Assembly: GCA_004194705.1 (NCBI GenBank)
Contig: SADC01001289.1
Span: 124,001 to 188,000 of the forward strand
Length of the DNA: 64,000 nucleotides
Direction: 5' to 3'
Origin: Ditylenchus dipsaci
Taxonomy: Eukaryota; Nematoda; Chromadorea; Rhabditida; Anguinidae
In this document: piece after piece, positions 62,979 through 64,000 of the stretch
How the letters are laid out: the number at the start of each line of letters is the position of its first letter
How positions within the stretch are numbered: the stretch's first letter is position 1
Made by a program: the position numbers and the translations under genes
The notes under the pieces: generated by a model
Databases searched by the model: none
The model's input: the letters and a program-made list of their open reading frames with translations, nothing else
What the model was told of the DNA's origin: nothing

Positions 62979-63494
62979 AATTAATTCCTTCCCGCATCTC
63001 ATTTTTCAAGTCAATCTTGGCGGCAATATTGGCAACGCTCAGCCCTTATACTTACCCGTGTAAGTACCTATAGGTTTTGCATTTACAAAAAAATAAAAAA
63101 TATCACAAAAGTTTTTTAATTACAGGTATGTGTTATGGTTCACTTGTGACAAATTTAATGTCAGAATAAGTGGCAAAATGGGACTTTTCTAAAACACTGA
63201 AAACAACGCGCAAAAAAGTATTTGCAGGAAGTTATTAGCATTTTTATAAGAACATTGTTCACAAGAAAAGTAAAATTTCGAAAAAATGGCAAAATTAATT
63301 TTTCAAATTACAAAAAGAATGAAATGCTAGCATAAAAGAAAATAAATATTATTAAAAATGCTACAAATTCAGTTGAAATCGAAAAGCAACATCATTTGTA
63401 TGAAAAAGTTACAGCTACTTAAATAAAATAATGAAATTTTTGTGCCCAATTAAAAAAAAAAACACGCTGCCGTCGAAATTACGTTTTTATATCT
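62979..63494. other. Non-coding AT-rich DNA
   Basis: I see nothing recognisable. Confidence 0.4.
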
Positions 63495-63559
63495 CTAATT
63501 CGCGTCCTCTTGTAGAGCATGAGTTTCCGCACCAGAAGATACATTTGTGTCAGTCGGTC
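63495..63559 (-). CDS. Possible terminal exon
   Basis: On the minus strand, after an AG at 63560-63561 (CACCTACAG), the frame reads PTDTNVSSGAETHALQEDAN and TAG, a hydrophilic C-terminus. The acceptor's pyrimidine tract is poor, and any upstream exons lie outside the window. Its higher GC content than the surroundings is the main reason for mention. Confidence 0.22.
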
Positions 63560-63794
63560 CTGTAGGTGTTAAGAATTATACTTTTAACTATTTTTATTCA
63601 TGAACAAATAATAGCTCGTTAGAAAGGCCATTAAAATGTCTATCGAATGATTTGTGTCCTATTAGAAAATGATTGTAAAGTATTTACAAATAAACTACTC
63701 TAAATAATGCCTCGATAATTATTCATCAACCTAGTAGCTACGCGTGGCTCATTGGTGTTTCACAAGCTTTTTTGTGTGGAAAAATAAAGTTAAC

Positions 63795-63880
63795 AACCTG
63801 ATTGGTTCGAACCAGCAACCTCCCTAGTCTTTTAATTTGAATTTAAACGATTTCCATCTGGGACCAGATACGGAAAGGAG
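63795..63880 (-). repeat. tRNA-like B-box sequence
   Basis: The minus strand has TTGCTGGTTCGAACCAATC, a T-arm-like palindrome with B-box GGTTCGAACC, preceded by about 50 bases without a good A-box. It is probably another tRNA-derived repeat. Confidence 0.3.
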
Positions 63881-64000
63881 ACACACCCGCCCTGCTCCCC
63901 TTAAAACTCAAGCCAAACCACAGTCCGTCTTAGATCGCAAGTTTTTTTGACGTTCCTCTTTTTTAACAAAAGCTTACATCTTGGTAAACACGGTAAAGTT

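Overview
The window is AT-rich, very repeat-dense nuclear DNA from an animal, most likely an invertebrate whose phylum I cannot fix. The reasons are genes split by GT-AG introns of 49 bp to over 5 kb, recognisable metazoan proteins (GDP-D-glucose phosphorylase, endonuclease G, pepsin-family proteins), and degraded eukaryotic DNA transposons (hAT, MULE, PIF/Harbinger, MADF/BED-bearing pieces) with hundreds of bases of palindromic miniature elements. Open reading frames longer than an exon are rare, and most long frames are repeat shadows. No rRNA, intact tRNA, CRISPR or bacterial operon was seen.

Layout. 1-2.9 kb: non-coding, with a textbook hAT miniature element that has a perfect 8-bp target duplication. 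2.95-8.8 kb (+): a nine-exon GDP-D-glucose phosphorylase 1 gene with an unusual Ser-rich tail. 9.8-17.3 kb (-): a six-exon secreted pepsin-fold protein whose two catalytic DTG loops are both destroyed; its 5.3-kb third-phase intron holds a 3.2-kb inverted-repeat-bounded block with a Harbinger transposase remnant and the first exons of an endonuclease G gene, including a predicted 13-nt microexon. 17-25 kb: MULE remnant, tRNA-like sequences and nested foldbacks. 25.4-28.9 kb: a 3.5-kb giant inverted repeat enclosing smaller foldbacks and a MADF-domain exon. 29.5 kb: a possible first coding exon. 32.6-35.2 kb: a diverged copy of the GDPGP1 3' end plus its downstream DNA. 36.9-40.4 kb: two hAT transposase remnants in opposite orientation. 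38.7-42.1 kb (-): two paralogous Ala/Lys-rich coiled-coil genes, one with a clear signal-peptide exon. 42.5-46.3 kb (-): a second pepsin-like gene. 47-57 kb: LTR-like sequence, segmental and tandem duplications, and a 2.7-kb Harbinger-like element with GTTAAA-rich termini. 58.3-58.9 kb (+): the 3' end of a third pepsin-like gene. 59-64 kb: more miniature elements and a BED-finger hAT remnant.

How it fits together. The recurring host content is secreted proteins: three members of a pepsin-fold family that has lost the catalytic motif, plus two or three Ala-rich coiled-coil or membrane-anchored products. The two signal peptides both begin Met-Glu-Leu. This looks like a locally duplicated secretory gene cluster, disrupted and reshuffled by transposons. 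Many exons carry single-base indels at short homopolymers that are otherwise perfectly compatible with the protein family. That suggests residual long-read consensus error at least as much as pseudogenes, and it affects every coding call below.
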